From Leptolyngbya sp. BL0902 (lineage in GTDB: Bacteria > Cyanobacteriota > Cyanobacteriia > Phormidesmidales > Phormidesmidaceae), in contig NZ_CP046159.1 of NCBI RefSeq assembly GCF_016403105.1, positions 1-44,466 of the forward strand: a stretch of DNA of 44,466 nucleotides, in the 5' to 3' direction. The notes under the pieces are model-generated. The model was given only the letters and a program-made list of their open reading frames with translations. It had not been told where the DNA came from and did not search any database. Position numbers and translations under genes: made by a program. Shown here one piece after another: positions 1 to 7,330 of this stretch. Each line of letters begins with the position of its first letter. Position 1 is the first letter of the stretch.

Positions 1-103
1 TCAAGCCGCTTTCCTCAAACGGCTCAACGAATCCTACGAACCTATGCGTAAGGTCAAAGCCGCATCAAAGAAAAAAGGTAAGGGCAAAGAGCAGGAGGCT
101 TAA
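1..103 (+). CDS. csc2: Csc2 (Cas7-type subunit of type I-D Cascade), C-terminal part
   Basis: This is the last 34 codons of csc2, ending in TAA at 101-103. The tail is very basic (lysine-rich, KVKAASKKKGKGK), which suits an RNA-binding backbone subunit. The frame begins with the third base of an Asp codon. The other two bases (GA) are the last two of the window, so this fragment continues the gene that starts at 43562. The joined gene has 335 codons. csc1 starts 3 bases after the stop, with an AGGAGG-like Shine-Dalgarno inside the csc2 end. Csc2 forms the filament that holds the crRNA in type I-D effector complexes. Confidence 0.9.
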   Translation, partial: QAAFLKRLNESYEPMRKVKAASKKKGKGKEQEA

Positions 104-106
104 ACC

Positions 107-892
107 ATGACGCAAATTGAGCTAGAGCTTCAAACGCTCCCACCACCCTATCAAACGGCCCAACTACTAGAGCTATGGTGCGCTGAGCCTGTCTTTTTTG
201 CCTCCAGAGAGCTATCAGACACCTACTACACCGAGGACACTATTGGGAACTATGCCCTGGCCTATGCCCTCGGCTGGGCGCGATCGCCCTATCGCTTACT
301 AGGTCAGGCAACGGGGCGACCTACTTATCTAGAAGATCTCACCCCCTTGGCAGGCCAGCGCTATATTCTTCCCGCTTGGCCTGTCGCATGCTCAGCGTCC
401 TTCAGATTTGAACGGTTTAACGCACTCTCAGATTCTTATTGGTATGCCATGACCAATAACCGGGTGGCCATTGCCAGAGAAGACCTGCCCCTAAAACGCA
501 CGGGCAAGAAGCCAAATACGTTCCGGCCTAGCAACTTTCCCCAAACAGGTCGCCTGCGGATGATTGAGCGAGGCAGCCGCTTCCAAACTATTGTCTTTGG
601 CAATGGAGAGTTGCCTGAATATATTCGGGTTGGCAAATTTATGAGCAAAGTTAGGGTAGAAGTCGTAAAGACCGTTAGCGTCATAGCCCAACCTCCAGGG
701 GAGTACAACTGCCACGCCTACCTAAACTCAGCCGATCTTCCCGCTGGACTTAGCTTATTGAGTTTTGACTTGATCTCAATTCCGCCTGCTTCGTTGCTTA
801 AAAACCTGCGGTTTAGTGGTGCCGCTTGGCAGGTAGGCGATTATACTCTCCCCGCCAACCTGGAATTTTGTGGAGGACGCAATCATGGATAG
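107..892 (+). CDS. csc1: Csc1 (Cas5-type subunit of type I-D effector)
   Basis: This 261-residue protein is recognised as Csc1, the Cas5 homologue of type I-D, which caps the 5' handle of the crRNA in the effector complex. Near residues 170-185 it has the IRVGKFMSKVRVE stretch that I know from cyanobacterial Csc1 proteins. The N-terminal half is rich in Tyr and Trp. The start ATG lies 3 bases after the csc2 stop, with AGGAGG upstream, and the 3' end overlaps cas3 by 8 bases, so translation is probably coupled. The order csc2-csc1 is that of other I-D loci. The length is in the usual range and nothing is broken. Confidence 0.9.
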   Translation: MTQIELELQTLPPPYQTAQLLELWCAEPVFFASRELSDTYYTEDTIGNYALAYALGWARSPYRLLGQATGRPTYLEDLTPLAGQRYILPAWPVACSASFRFERFNALSDSYWYAMTNNRVAIAREDLPLKRTGKKPNTFRPSNFPQTGRLRMIERGSRFQTIVFGNGELPEYIRVGKFMSKVRVEVVKTVSVIAQPPGEYNCHAYLNSADLPAGLSLLSFDLISIPPASLLKNLRFSGAAWQVGDYTLPANLEFCGGRNHG

Positions 893-3215
893 CCTCAAAA
901 TTCACCTCGAACCTCGTAGTATTGCGACCTGCCCTAATCCCGATCTTCCACCGGAACTATTGAATGTCTTTGGAAAGGATGTTCTGCAACATCAGTACGA
1001 AGTGTATGAAGCAGCTAAAACTCACGACATTATTCTCGATTTAGCCCCCACAGGGACAGGTAAAACGAAAGCGGGCCTGAGCGTTATTCATCACAATAGC
1101 GAGCGCAATGCCATTTATATTGCTCCTACAAACGCCCTGATTGAACAACAAGCTGAAGCAGCAGAGAAATTTGTCAAAGCTACTGGGCTCCCTCATGTTG
1201 TGAAAGCTGCATCTGCACGACACGTCAAACAGTGGAGCGATGAGCGGGTAGGCAATCGCTCTGGCGAGAAACTTTATAATGTTCTCCGCGAGCCTGCCAC
1301 AGTCTTTCCAGAATGCGCTGGCAGGCCGATTTTACTGGTGACCAACCCTGATATTTTCTATTACGCAACATTCTTTGCCTACAACCGATTAGACCACAGC
1401 AACATCGCCAGTGCCTTTTATAGCAGCTTTGCAACTGTTATCTTCGATGAATTTCATCTTTATGACTCAAAACAACTTGTGAGCTTGCTATTTTACTTAG
1501 CTCTATCGCATTCATTTGGTTATTTCCGAGACAATCGAAAAGTTGTACTGTTGACTGCGACTCCTGAAGCAGCCTGTGAAGCAGCACTTATAAAACTTGA
1601 AGAAGCAGGAGCCAAAATTTATCACGTTGATGGTGAGACCCAAACGGATCGTGTGATTCCTTCACAAACGGCTGTCAGTTTGGAGATCCGTAAGCAACTG
1701 GAAAAAAAGAAACTTATTTCAGAAATAGCTAACGAAGTCTTAATGAGAGTGAAAGAAAATCCTAATCAGTTTGGAGCTGTTATTCTGGACTCTCTCGATC
1801 AAGTCGATCAATTGAATGATTGTTTATGTAATGCAGGTATTGAAAATTTGCGAGGGCGAATTACAGGTGCTATCAAATCTAAAAGTGAACGTCATGAGGC
1901 AGCACAGAAACAGATTATTCTTGCAACTAGTACAGTGGATGTCGGCTTCAATTTTGAGCGAGACGCCGAATCTGAACGTCAGAATCTGGATTGGTTAATC
2001 TTTTCAACTCGCGATCGCTTCTCTTTTTGGCAGAGAATTGGGCGTGTGGGTCGGGTCTTAGGCAAAAAGCAGACCGATGTACCATCTGAAGTAATCGCAT
2101 ACCTTCCAGAGAAAGCGTGGGAAGAAGGTATCGAAAACTTAGATCGCACTGGTGGTCGAGAGGCATTGAAGCAGACTCTTGAGAACCTAATTTGCATGAA
2201 ACGTCAATTTCTAGAAATCTACTGGAAATCTGAGGCATTCCTAGAAATTGCTCGTCCACTACTTGAACTTGAGAGTGCGCTTCACAACTTAGAAGAAGAG
2301 AAGCTAGTTCAAGATTTATATACTACCTTGCAAAAAATATTTGGTGGTTCTCGCTCTTGGAATTATTATAAGCAGCGAATGATGCAAATTATTACTGCTG
2401 AAGCCTTAGCTAAAGCTCCGATTAAACCAAAGAAAGAAGGCCAATGGTCGTTTATCAAGATTCTCTTCAAACAGTCGCCGTACATACGTCAAAGCTTTAT
2501 CAGGAAGTTTTTGGAATTTAATTATCCAGAACAACTTGAAGCGTTGAGTAGACAAGAATTTTCGATGGAAGAGCTTGAGAAGGAATTTAAGGATTATGAG
2601 GAAACTGCTGTTGAGTTAAAAGAATTCGCGATTTTCTGGAAGACTGTGTGGTCACCTCTATTTCGATTTCGAGATAGCTTGTTTGATAGTTTAACCATTT
2701 ATGATCCACACAACTTCCTCCTAGACAAGATTGGTGAGACTGATTTAGATCCGTTTCATTTGCTCAGATTTTATGAATTTATATCTGATAATTTACGGAT
2801 AGAGATTTATTCACGAGCTGAAGAAACCTATCAGCTTAGCTTCACACTTAACGTTGAAACGCTTTCACATTTTGAAGCTACTCAGCTTGGAAAGCTATGG
2901 GCATACCCGAATCTGAGTGTAAGACGGACATCTGGTGGAGCTGTAAGGCCAACTAAACTACCTGTCCCTCTGGAGAAAATATTGAGAGATAGCCTCATTC
3001 CAGGGGTCATCGTCAAAGAGCATGGTCAGGCCAAATGGGCGATCATCAAACTTAAGAGACAAGGTTTGGATTGTTATCCCATTCATGTTTCTAGTCACGA
3101 CAGTCCGAGTTCAAAAGAGTATCTGTTCTTTCCCAGTCTTTCCGGAATTCTTGCGCTTGCGGCGGCTGGAGTAGCTTTACAAAGTCCTGATAATGAAGAA
3201 TTCTGGGTTGCTTAA
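885..3215 (+). CDS. cas3: Cas3 helicase (Cas3', type I-D, no HD domain)
   Basis: This 776-residue superfamily 2 helicase unwinds target DNA for the type I-D complex. Walker A is APTGTGKT at 54-61, the DExH box is DEFH at 188-191, motif III is TAT at 224-226, and a motif VI of the form QRIGRVGR lies near residue 385. There is no HD nuclease domain at either end. That is expected in type I-D, where the HD domain sits on Cas10d. I chose the ATG at 885 because GGAGG lies about 8 bases upstream; the frame is also open to a GTG at 870. It overlaps csc1 by 8 bases. Here cas3 follows csc1, whereas in Synechocystis it precedes cas10d. Base composition in the C-terminal half is more AT-rich than its neighbours. 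Confidence 0.92.
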   Translation: MDSLKIHLEPRSIATCPNPDLPPELLNVFGKDVLQHQYEVYEAAKTHDIILDLAPTGTGKTKAGLSVIHHNSERNAIYIAPTNALIEQQAEAAEKFVKATGLPHVVKAASARHVKQWSDERVGNRSGEKLYNVLREPATVFPECAGRPILLVTNPDIFYYATFFAYNRLDHSNIASAFYSSFATVIFDEFHLYDSKQLVSLLFYLALSHSFGYFRDNRKVVLLTATPEAACEAALIKLEEAGAKIYHVDGETQTDRVIPSQTAVSLEIRKQLEKKKLISEIANEVLMRVKENPNQFGAVILDSLDQVDQLNDCLCNAGIENLRGRITGAIKSKSERHEAAQKQIILATSTVDVGFNFERDAESERQNLDWLIFSTRDRFSFWQRIGRVGRVLGKKQTDVPSEVIAYLPEKAWEEGIENLDRTGGREALKQTLENLICMKRQFLEIYWKSEAFLEIARPLLELESALHNLEEEKLVQDLYTTLQKIFGGSRSWNYYKQRMMQIITAEALAKAPIKPKKEGQWSFIKILFKQSPYIRQSFIRKFLEFNYPEQLEALSRQEFSMEELEKEFKDYEETAVELKEFAIFWKTVWSPLFRFRDSLFDSLTIYDPHNFLLDKIGETDLDPFHLLRFYEFISDNLRIEIYSRAEETYQLSFTLNVETLSHFEATQLGKLWAYPNLSVRRTSGGAVRPTKLPVPLEKILRDSLIPGVIVKEHGQAKWAIIKLKRQGLDCYPIHVSSHDSPSSKEYLFFPSLSGILALAAAGVALQSPDNEEFWVA

Positions 3216-3252
3216 CCATGCCATATAATCTTGTCTTCAACCTCATTTAGCC

Positions 3253-3684
3253 ATGACAGACTTTGCCAAAATCATTGCATTATCTAGCCAAATTGCCGAT
3301 CACTACCCAACCCTAAAACTGCTGATTCTCTTCGGCTCTAGGGCCAGAGGCGACCATGCGCCTAGCAGTGACTGGGACATGGCCTACCTCTGTGAGCCTA
3401 GTCCAGCCAAGGGAGAGCCTTGGTTCCCCAGAGCCGATTTACTCCTGACCCTGAGCGAACATAGTCACATTTCCAGCAATCGCCTCGACCTGATTGATCT
3501 CAGCACCTGCTCCGATATCCTCGCCCATGTTGTGGCTCAAGAGGGAAAACTCGTCTACGAGCGCGAACCCGGCGAGTTTGAGCGCTTCCGGCAGCAAGCG
3601 CTCAAAGCCCCCGCCGAACTGAAGCAGTATCGCCAAACCCAACGGGAAAAAGTACTCCAGGCGCTTGCGAGGTGGGGATCATGA
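3253..3684 (+). CDS. mntA: MntA-type nucleotidyltransferase antitoxin inside the cas operon
   Basis: This 143-residue minimal nucleotidyltransferase has GSRARGD at residues 28-34 and SDWD at 39-42, the two motifs that bind metal and nucleotide. In characterised HepT/MntA pairs the MntA partner silences the HEPN RNase by adding AMP groups to a tyrosine. The stop overlaps the start of the HEPN gene as ATGA, the usual arrangement of such pairs. It lies 37 bases after cas3 and reads the same way as the cas genes, so the pair is very likely co-transcribed with them. Whether it guards the cas operon against loss is inference. Confidence 0.85.
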   Translation: MTDFAKIIALSSQIADHYPTLKLLILFGSRARGDHAPSSDWDMAYLCEPSPAKGEPWFPRADLLLTLSEHSHISSNRLDLIDLSTCSDILAHVVAQEGKLVYEREPGEFERFRQQALKAPAELKQYRQTQREKVLQALARWGS

Positions 3685-4124
3685 GCCAGCTTAACCGCGA
3701 AGCTATCCTCAGCAAACTTAGCCGTATGGTTGATCGCCTCGACAGTCTCAAGCGGTTTGAGGCGATCAGCTTGTCGGCCTACCTGGAAGATGAAGATTGC
3801 CAACTCATTGTGGAAAGACAACTCGAACTGCTGATTCAATCGGCTCTGGATATCAACAAAGCGTTTCTCAAAAGGGCTACCAGTCCTAAAAATTCAGCAG
3901 CGATCAGCAACTATGAGTCCTTCATGGTGATGGGAGAACTGGGCTTCCTGCCGCCAACCCTAGCCCAGGCCATTGCTCCCTCTGGCAGCTTTCGTAATGT
4001 CTTGGCCCACGACTACGACGACATCGACGCGGATCAAGTCTATGCCGCTCTCCAAAAGGCCCTCACGCAATATCCGCAGTATGTGCGCGCCATTCACACC
4101 TACCTCGACACCTTAGAAGACTAA
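3681..4124 (+). CDS. hepT: HepT-like HEPN ribonuclease toxin (intact)
   Basis: This 147-residue helical protein has the HEPN catalytic motif R-x4-H-x-Y as R105, H110 and Y112. In HepT toxins R and H form the RNase active site, and the tyrosine is AMPylated by MntA. I prefer the ATG at 3681, which overlaps the mntA stop and has GAGGTGGGG upstream, over the GTG at 3672. It is followed after 14 bases by cas6. This is the only HEPN partner in the window that looks complete; the other two MNT genes have truncated partners. An RNase toxin could kill or stall the host if the locus is lost, but this is not shown by sequence. Confidence 0.82.
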   Translation: MSQLNREAILSKLSRMVDRLDSLKRFEAISLSAYLEDEDCQLIVERQLELLIQSALDINKAFLKRATSPKNSAAISNYESFMVMGELGFLPPTLAQAIAPSGSFRNVLAHDYDDIDADQVYAALQKALTQYPQYVRAIHTYLDTLED

Positions 4125-4138
4125 CGGAAAGCATTCCC

Positions 4139-5020
4139 ATGCCACACAGTCTTGTCCTCAATCTGATCCCCGAATCTCCCATCCCCCCAGGCTTTACCTC
4201 TGGCAAACACCTCCATGCCCTGTTTCTTAGCCTGGTGAGCTCTGTTGATGCGGAAATGGGCAATCGCTTCCATGCGAACCAGGCCAATAAATCCTTTACC
4301 CTCAGCCCTCTGCAACTCTTTAGCCAGCGGCGTGGGCAGGCCCAACCCTCGGCGGCAGAATCATTACGCTGGACTTACCGTCAGCCCATCCCTTCCCATA
4401 CGCCTTGCTGGTGGCGGATTTCCCTGCTCGACGATCACCTGTTTAGGGATCTCAATCCGCTCTGGCTGAACCTCAACCCCAATCGCCCCTGGCACTTAGG
4501 CCCCGCCGACCTACACATCACCAGCATCCAAGGTACTCCCCAAAGTACTCAGCCCTGGGCCAATTTTTGCCCCTACCAGCAGATCTATGAGCAAGCCTCG
4601 GAGCAAGAACGTAAGCTTACCCTTCAGTTCTATACCCCGACGGCTTTTCGTCAGGGACAGTTTGATTCTGCCTTGCCCACGCCGGATCGCGTTTTTGGCA
4701 GCCTGCTGCGTCGCTGGAATCACTACAGCGGCTTAGATTTTCCCGCTGATATCCTAGCGGCGGTGCAGCCCAGCTCCTTCGACATTCGCACTGAGGTCGC
4801 CATCGATCCGCGCCGTCAATTCCAGCACACTGGCGCAAAAATCAACCCCAGCAGCCAGTTCACGGGCTGTGTTGGCAAAGTCACCTATCAAGTCTTGGGC
4901 CAGGTCGATGCTCTAACGATGAAACGGCTCAACACCCTCGCTGACTTTGCCCTTTATGCGGGCGTTGGCCGCAAAACGCCGATGGGCATGGGTGTCACCC
5001 GCCGTGTCCCTTCATCCTAA
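4139..5020 (+). CDS. cas6: Cas6 CRISPR repeat endoribonuclease
   Basis: This 293-residue protein has the typical Cas6 plan. The N-terminal ferredoxin-like half contains GKHLHALFLSL and then KSFTLSPL. The C-terminal glycine-rich loop is of the form YAGVGRKTPMGMG at about 275-287. Cas6 cuts the pre-crRNA in each repeat and here should leave an ATTGAAAC 5' handle. His45, just before KSFTLSPL, is in the place of the general base in archaeal Cas6, but I cannot confirm it without alignment. It starts 14 bases after the HEPN gene and is followed by a 66-base gap with an AGGAG before cas4. Confidence 0.9.
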   Translation: MPHSLVLNLIPESPIPPGFTSGKHLHALFLSLVSSVDAEMGNRFHANQANKSFTLSPLQLFSQRRGQAQPSAAESLRWTYRQPIPSHTPCWWRISLLDDHLFRDLNPLWLNLNPNRPWHLGPADLHITSIQGTPQSTQPWANFCPYQQIYEQASEQERKLTLQFYTPTAFRQGQFDSALPTPDRVFGSLLRRWNHYSGLDFPADILAAVQPSSFDIRTEVAIDPRRQFQHTGAKINPSSQFTGCVGKVTYQVLGQVDALTMKRLNTLADFALYAGVGRKTPMGMGVTRRVPSS

Positions 5021-5086
5021 AGTCCGGGTGCGAAGCGACTACCCCCTATCTCGCCCCCGGCGTCATCCTATTCAGGAGTCAAAACG

Positions 5087-5680
5087 ATGACGGAAATCGA
5101 CTACATTCCCATTGCGGCGCTGAACCAATACGCCTATTGTCCCCACCGCTGCTGGCGTATGTTCTGTGCGGGGGAGTTCATCGACAATCAGTACACTCTG
5201 GAAGGGACGGGGCTGCATGATCGTGTCCATACCCTTGGCAGTAACCACCGTGATGAGACCTGGCAGGTACGCGCCATCTGGCTGAAAAGCGACCGCTATG
5301 GCCTCATCGGCAAATCTGACCTGATCGAAGAAGCCGACGGTCAGCTCTATCCGGTGGAGTACAAACGGGGCCACCGGGGCGAATTTGACAATGACGAGCT
5401 GCAAGTCTGCGCCCAGGCGCTTTGTTTGGAAGATATGACGGGGCAATTGGTGGCGCAGGGCTTTGTTTACTATGCCCAGTCGCACCAGCGGCAACGGGTT
5501 GAGCTGACCCCAGCCCTGCGAGCCGATGCGGTGGCGACCATTCAAGCCGTTCGTACCCTGCTCCACACTGGGCAAATGCCCCGACCGGAATACAGCCCAC
5601 GCTGCCGGGGTTGCAGCCTCTACGGCGGTTGCTTACCCCAAGCGGCTAAGAAGGTTAGTTGCTATCGCGAAACAATGTAA
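5087..5680 (+). CDS. cas4: Cas4 exonuclease of spacer adaptation
   Basis: This 197-residue RecB-family nuclease has an iron-sulphur cluster. The cysteines for the cluster are C18 or C22 near the N-terminus and C173, C176 and C182 in the C-terminal CxxC-x5-C. The nuclease core residues are H44, D78 (GKSD), E91 and K93 (VEYKRG), with a following Q106. All are present, so it should be active. Cas4 trims prespacers and selects PAM-bearing ends, handing them to Cas1-Cas2; in cyanobacterial I-D this gives GTN-adjacent spacers. The start ATG has AGGAG 10 bases upstream. The gene sits directly before cas1, as is usual. Confidence 0.93.
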   Translation: MTEIDYIPIAALNQYAYCPHRCWRMFCAGEFIDNQYTLEGTGLHDRVHTLGSNHRDETWQVRAIWLKSDRYGLIGKSDLIEEADGQLYPVEYKRGHRGEFDNDELQVCAQALCLEDMTGQLVAQGFVYYAQSHQRQRVELTPALRADAVATIQAVRTLLHTGQMPRPEYSPRCRGCSLYGGCLPQAAKKVSCYRETM

Positions 5681-5705
5681 AAAGTAATGTAAAAAGTGAG
5701 GCCCC

Positions 5706-6707
5706 ATGGGAACGGTTTATATTTCCACTGACGATGCGTTTATTGGCAAAACGGATGAACGGCTGCGGGTACGTGCCCAAAAAGAAACACTGCTGGATGT
5801 GCCCCTCATTAAAGTGGATGGCGTGGTTGTGTTGGGCCGAGCAACGGTTTCTCCGGCAGCTCTGATGGAACTATTGGAACGTAAAATTCCCCTGAGCTTT
5901 ATGACAGGAACGGGGCGATTTTTGGGGCGGTTAGAACCGGAACTCAACAAAAATATTTTTGTGCGGTCGGCCCAGTGGCAGGCGGCGGGTGAAACAGAGC
6001 GTTCGATTCATGCGGTGCAAGGGTTTATTCGCGGCAAGCTGAAAAATTATCGCACGATGCTATTGCGGGCTCAGCGTGAGGGAATTGATGGACTAGAATC
6101 AGCGATTACTCGCCTAGAACAGACGATTAACCCAATTAATCAAACGGCGGTGATTGATGCCCTGCGCGGATTGGAAGGAGCGGGTAGTGCGGCCTATTTT
6201 GGCCACTTTGGTCGCCTAATTCGGAATGCTGATTTTAGTTTTACCACGCGCAATCGCCGCCCACCTACTGATCCGGTGAATGCCCTACTGAGCTTTGGCT
6301 ATGCGTTGCTGACCCACGATGTACAGGGTGCTATCAATATCGTGGGTTTTGATCCCTACCTGGGCTATCTCCACACCCAGCGCTATGGCCGCCCCTCTCT
6401 GGCCCTTGACCTAATGGAAGAATTTCGTCCCTTGGTGGTGGATTCGATGGTGCTATCGGCCATTAACCGAAAGGCTCTGACTCCTGACGACTTTTCTAGC
6501 GAACCGCTGAGCCATGCTGTTTCGCTAACGGATGAGGGACGACGCAAATTTCTTCGTCTCTATGAACAAAAGAAACAATCTAAGTTCAAACATCCCGTTC
6601 TTGGTCGCCAATGCACGTATCAAGAAGCCTTTGAAATTCAAGCGCGTTTGCTAGCAAAATATCTCATGGCAGAGACAGAGCAATATCCACCGCTAGTATT
6701 GAAATAG
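5706..6707 (+). CDS. cas1: Cas1 integrase of spacer adaptation
   Basis: This 333-residue Cas1 is full length. The metal-binding residues are E157 (in RGLEGAGSAAYF), H223 (YLHTQRYGRPS) and E238 (LDLMEEFRP), in the normal spacing. With Cas2 it inserts new spacers at the leader end of the array. It begins 25 bases after cas4. The gap holds a short direct repeat (AATGTAAAAAGT twice). It ends about 95 bases before cas2, and that gap contains a hairpin. Nothing is broken, so adaptation should be functional, in line with the 89 spacers downstream. Confidence 0.95.
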   Translation: MGTVYISTDDAFIGKTDERLRVRAQKETLLDVPLIKVDGVVVLGRATVSPAALMELLERKIPLSFMTGTGRFLGRLEPELNKNIFVRSAQWQAAGETERSIHAVQGFIRGKLKNYRTMLLRAQREGIDGLESAITRLEQTINPINQTAVIDALRGLEGAGSAAYFGHFGRLIRNADFSFTTRNRRPPTDPVNALLSFGYALLTHDVQGAINIVGFDPYLGYLHTQRYGRPSLALDLMEEFRPLVVDSMVLSAINRKALTPDDFSSEPLSHAVSLTDEGRRKFLRLYEQKKQSKFKHPVLGRQCTYQEAFEIQARLLAKYLMAETEQYPPLVLK

Positions 6708-6716
6708 TTTAGAGTA

Positions 6717-6745
6717 GGAGATAGGGAAGTTTTTCTTCTATCTCC
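6717..6745 (+). terminator. Hairpin between cas1 and cas2 (attenuator candidate)
   Basis: GGAGATA...GAAG pairs with CTTC...TATCTCC over 11 base pairs with a 2-base bulge, and the loop is a run of five T. There is no T-run after the stem, so a classical terminator is not clear. It could lower cas2 expression or stabilise the upstream mRNA. Confidence 0.4.
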
Positions 6746-6802
6746 TCTAACCCTATTTCCTATAGTCTGTTCTCTCTAATCTATCTCCTAGCCCCTAATT
6801 CG

Positions 6803-7075
6803 ATGCACGTTGTTGTTACCTACGATATCTCTGAAGATAAGCGGCGCACTAAAATTCATAAGATTCTTTCTTCCTATGGTCAGTGGATGCAATTCAGTGT
6901 GTTTGAATGTAACCTAACGGCGACGGAATATACTAAATTACGTAATCGTCTCAATAAACTAATTAAGCCAGATACGGATAGCATTCGATTTTACTTTCTC
7001 TGTGAGTGCTGTCAGCAGAAGGTGGAGCGTATCGGCGGGGAGGAGGTGCGCGATGAAACGGTGTTTTTTGCCTGA
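6803..7075 (+). CDS. cas2: Cas2 structural partner of Cas1
   Basis: This 90-residue protein has the Cas2 ferredoxin fold. It begins MHVVVTYDISEDKRR, with the conserved Asp of the YDIS strand, and has RFYFLCECC in the fourth strand. Cas2 dimers bridge two Cas1 dimers in the integration complex. It is the last gene of the cas operon. The array leader begins directly after its stop. Confidence 0.95.
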   Translation: MHVVVTYDISEDKRRTKIHKILSSYGQWMQFSVFECNLTATEYTKLRNRLNKLIKPDTDSIRFYFLCECCQQKVERIGGEEVRDETVFFA

Positions 7076-7330
7076 GGAATTGCCGCGCCTGGGGGGGTGT
7101 TGGTCTTTTGGAGGCTCTTCTATCGCCCGAAAGGCTGTCTATCAGCTAGGTTTGGCGTTTGATGATGCTTCTGAGATTCGCGCAATGGCTGCATCCCTCG
7201 TCTCATCACGGTTTCTGGATTTAGACGATGTGTTTAGAGGGCTGTTTTTGCAAGGCGAAATGCTAAAATTGGGGGGTTCGCGCTTTTGTACTTTGAAAAC
7301 TAAATATGACAAGGCTTTCAGAGGCCCGCC
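7076..7330 (+). promoter_or_regulatory. CRISPR leader
   Basis: This 255-base non-coding stretch lies between cas2 and the first repeat, on the side with perfect repeats; the opposite end of the array has the degenerate repeat. This orients the array as transcribed on the plus strand. It should hold the array promoter and the Cas1-Cas2 integration site. Just before the first repeat there is an AT-rich block (GAAAACTAAATATGAC, 7300-7315), a possible -10 region. No credible gene is present. Confidence 0.75.
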
